From the NCBI GenBank assembly GCA_028817255.1, contig JAPPQA010000162.1, positions 1 to 6,424 on the forward strand: a stretch of DNA of 6,424 nucleotides, in the 5' to 3' direction. Numbering within the stretch: the stretch's first letter is position 1; every line of letters begins with the position of its first letter. The translations under genes were made by a program, and so were the position numbers. A model generated the notes under the pieces. The model was not told the DNA's origin. It worked only from the letters and a program-made list of their open reading frames with translations, and made no database searches. Shown here one piece after another: positions 4,264 to 6,424 of the stretch. Source of the DNA: Gammaproteobacteria bacterium (GTDB lineage Bacteria; Pseudomonadota; Gammaproteobacteria; Porifericomitales; Porifericomitaceae).

Positions 4264-6366
4264 ATGCCCCGCACCACACCGATAGAACGGTACCGGAATA
4301 TCGGCATCATGGCTCATATTGATGCCGGCAAGACCACGACTACCGAGCGCGTCCTTTATTACACGGGTGTCTCCCACAAGATGGGGGAGGTGCATGACGG
4401 CGCGGCCGTCATGGATTGGATGGAACAGGAGCAGGAGCGGGGCATTACTATTACCGCCGCCGCCACCACCTGTTTCTGGCGGGGGATGGCCGATCAACAC
4501 CCGGAATACCGCATCAACATCATTGATACCCCGGGGCATGTGGATTTCACGATCGAGGTGGAACGCTCCCTGCGCGTGCTGGACGGCGCCTGCGCGGTTT
4601 TTTGCGCCGTGGGCGGTGTCGAGCCGCAGTCGGAGACCGTTTGGCGGCAGGCGAATCGGTACCAGGTGCCCCGGCTGGCCTTCGTCAACAAGATGGACCG
4701 TTCCGGAGCGGATTTCCTGCGCGTGGTGAACCAGATGCGCGAGCGCCTGGGGGCCACGCCCGTTCCCGTCCAGATGCCCCTGGGGCGTGAGGAGAATTTT
4801 CAGGGCGTCGCAGATCTAATTGCCATGAAGGCAGTGTATTGGGACAGCGATACCCTGGGCGCACGCTTCGCGATGCGCGATATTCCCGAAGGGATGCTGG
4901 AGCAGTGCCGGGAGTGGCGGGAGCGGATGGTGGAAGCGGCTGCCGAGGCCTCCGAGGCCTTGATGGAGGAGTATCTTGAGAAGGGCGACCTGGCCCCGGA
5001 GCAAATCCGCAAGGGTTTGCGTCTGCGTACGCTGGCTAATGAGATCGTCCCTGTTTTGTGCGGCTCGGCGTTCAAGAATCGCGGGGTCCAGTCTTTGTTG
5101 GATGCGGTGATAGACTACCTCCCTTCTCCCCTGGACGTGCCCCCGATCAAGGGGGTCTCCGACGACGCCGGCGAGGTTGAGAGCGCGCGCCGTCCTTCCG
5201 ACGAGGACCCGTACGCGTCGCTGGCGTTCAAAGTCGCATCGGACCCATTCGTGGGCACCCTGACGTTTTTCCGGGTGTATTCCGGCGTCTTGAAGTCCGG
5301 GGATACGATTTATAACTCGACCCGCAGCAAGAAGGAACGCATTGGCCGCATATTGCAGATGCACGCGAACAGCCGGGAGGAGATCAAGGAGGTCAGGGCG
5401 GGCGATATCGCAGCGGCGGTCGGGCTGAAGGAAGTTTCCACCGGCGACACCTTATGCGACGTGGAGCGCATGATCGTTCTCGAACGCATGGAATTTCCCG
5501 ACCCGGTGATCTCCGTGGCGGTGGAGCCGAAGAGCAAGGCCGACCAGGAAAAGATGGGGCTTTCTCTCGGCAAACTGATGAAAGAGGACCCTTCCTTTAA
5601 GGTGCATACCGATCCGGAATCCGGGCAGACCATTATCTCCGGCATGGGCGAGTTGCACCTGGAGATCATCGTGGATCGCCTGCGCCGGGAATTTCGGGTG
5701 GAGGCCAATGTGGGCAAGCCGCAGGTCGCTTACCGGGAGACTGTGCGCAAGCCGGTGGAGCGCGCCGAAGGAAAGTACATCAAGCAGACGGGGGGGCGCG
5801 GCCAGTACGGGCACGTGGCGATCAAAATTGTGCCCCGGGAGTCTGGCAGCGGCTACGAATTTGTGAACAAGATTACGGGTGGGGCGATCCCGCGCGAGTA
5901 CATCGCGGCGGTTGACAAGGGAATCCGCGAGCAGATGAACAACGGCATCGTATTCGGATACCCGGTCGTGGACGTGCAGGTGACCTTGTTCGACGGTTCC
6001 TACCACGAGGTTGATTCCAGCGAGGTTGCCTTTAAGATTGCGGGTTCGCTGGCGTTCAAGGAAGGCGGGAGCAAGGCGTCCCCGGTGCTGCTCGAACCGG
6101 TAATGAAGGTGGAAGTGGTGACTCCGGAGGAGTACCTGGGGACGGTCAACGGCGACCTCAATCGCCGCCGGGGGCTGCTCCTGGGCACGGAGGATTCGCC
6201 CGCCGGCAAGATCATCCGGGCCGAGGTGCCGCTGGCGGAGATGTTCGGTTACGCCACCGATCTCCGGTCCAGCACTCAGGGGAGGGCGACCTACATCATG
6301 GAATTTGCGAAGTACGGCCAGGTTCCGGCCAACATTGCGGAGAGCGTCCGGGCCGGCGCGGTTTAG
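4264..6366 (+). CDS. fusA: Translation elongation factor G
   Basis: EF-G is the GTPase that drives translocation of tRNA and mRNA and, with RRF, recycles ribosomes. The 700-residue product has the normal length and all five domains. GTPase motifs are AHIDAGKT (17-24, P-loop), RGITITAA (59-66, switch I), DTPGHVD (88-94) with catalytic His92, NKMD (142-145) and GSAFKN (267-272). The domain IV tip loop carries SYHEVDSSE (579-587), and the C-terminal domain reads [12 protein letters not shown] (666-677). It is the canonical FusA type. The ATG at 4264 is fixed by [18 protein letters not shown]; its ribosome binding site is weak (GGGA about 12 nt upstream) and the gap from rpsG is 28 nt, so coupling to rpsG translation may matter. 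An in-frame extension upstream into rpsG is spurious. Confidence 0.98.
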   Translation: MPRTTPIERYRNIGIMAHIDAGKTTTTERVLYYTGVSHKMGEVHDGAAVMDWMEQEQERGITITAAATTCFWRGMADQHPEYRINIIDTPGHVDFTIEVERSLRVLDGACAVFCAVGGVEPQSETVWRQANRYQVPRLAFVNKMDRSGADFLRVVNQMRERLGATPVPVQMPLGREENFQGVADLIAMKAVYWDSDTLGARFAMRDIPEGMLEQCREWRERMVEAAAEASEALMEEYLEKGDLAPEQIRKGLRLRTLANEIVPVLCGSAFKNRGVQSLLDAVIDYLPSPLDVPPIKGVSDDAGEVESARRPSDEDPYASLAFKVASDPFVGTLTFFRVYSGVLKSGDTIYNSTRSKKERIGRILQMHANSREEIKEVRAGDIAAAVGLKEVSTGDTLCDVERMIVLERMEFPDPVISVAVEPKSKADQEKMGLSLGKLMKEDPSFKVHTDPESGQTIISGMGELHLEIIVDRLRREFRVEANVGKPQVAYRETVRKPVERAEGKYIKQTGGRGQYGHVAIKIVPRESGSGYEFVNKITGGAIPREYIAAVDKGIREQMNNGIVFGYPVVDVQVTLFDGSYHEVDSSEVAFKIAGSLAFKEGGSKASPVLLEPVMKVEVVTPEEYLGTVNGDLNRRRGLLLGTEDSPAGKIIRAEVPLAEMFGYATDLRSSTQGRATYIMEFAKYGQVPANIAESVRAGAV

Positions 6367-6376
6367 GAGGGGAAGG

Positions 6377-6424
6377 ATGTCGAAGGCGAAATTCGATCGC
6401 AACAAGGCGCATGTGAACGTGGGC
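6377..6424 (+). CDS. tuf: Translation elongation factor Tu, 5' end only
   Basis: Sixteen codons remain before the window ends, reading MSKAKFDRNKAHVNVG. This matches the EF-Tu N-terminus just before the GHVDHGKT P-loop. AGGAGG (6365-6370) overlaps the fusA stop codon and lies 6 nt before the ATG. The 10-nt gap to fusA and the canonical str order (rpsL, rpsG, fusA, tuf) confirm the identity. The rest lies outside the window. Confidence 0.93.
   Translation, partial: MSKAKFDRNKAHVNVG

Noticed and set aside
5452..6405. Long minus-strand open frame (317 residues) opposite fusA, and a similar 356-residue one opposite rpsL/rpsG (3240-4310)
   Set aside because: These are shadow frames of GC-rich genes on the plus strand; the products show no family features.

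Overview
The window looks like a piece of a GC-rich proteobacterial chromosome. S12, S7 and EF-G read like gamma- or betaproteobacterial proteins; the EF-G stretch around residues 110-150 is of that type rather than the alphaproteobacterial one. No phage, plasmid or integration signature was seen. The only repeat family is a small cluster of dRS3-like inverted repeats at the left edge.

Left part (1-1618): a repeat-rich non-coding stretch is followed by a near-consensus sigma70 promoter (219-247). The transcript would begin almost directly with an RNA element that I recognise as a SAM-II (metA-type) riboswitch (about 258-312). About 120 nt of hairpin-forming leader follow, then metZ (434-1618), a PLP-dependent O-succinylhomoserine sulfhydrylase of methionine synthesis. 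The gene and the riboswitch explain each other: S-adenosylmethionine, made from methionine, would switch off a methionine gene. SAM-II is best known from alphaproteobacteria, so its presence beside gamma/beta-type ribosomal genes is the most interesting observation here.

Middle part (1656-2964): on the minus strand, convergent with metZ, a flavin-reductase-like FMN-binding protein (1958-2503) is followed after 2 nt by a TatB-like Tat translocase subunit (1656-1955). No tatA or tatC lies beside it in the window. On the plus strand, a 63-residue protein (2773-2964) with one predicted membrane helix may be a real small membrane protein.

Right part (2965-6424): a terminator-like hairpin with eight T's (3082-3110) abuts a consensus-like promoter (TTGACA, 18 nt, TATTAT) that drives the str operon: rpsL (S12), rpsG (S7), fusA (EF-G) and the first 16 codons of tuf (EF-Tu). 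All act in translation. No rpoC precedes rpsL, so here the str operon is separate from rpoBC. Its leader of about 220 nt is unusual. An inverted repeat spans the expected transcription start, a strong Shine-Dalgarno sequence points to a TTG codon 60 nt upstream of the conventional rpsL start, and an open frame with its own Shine-Dalgarno sequence overlaps the rpsL start codon.

All calls come from reading the sequence. No database search or RNA folding program was used.
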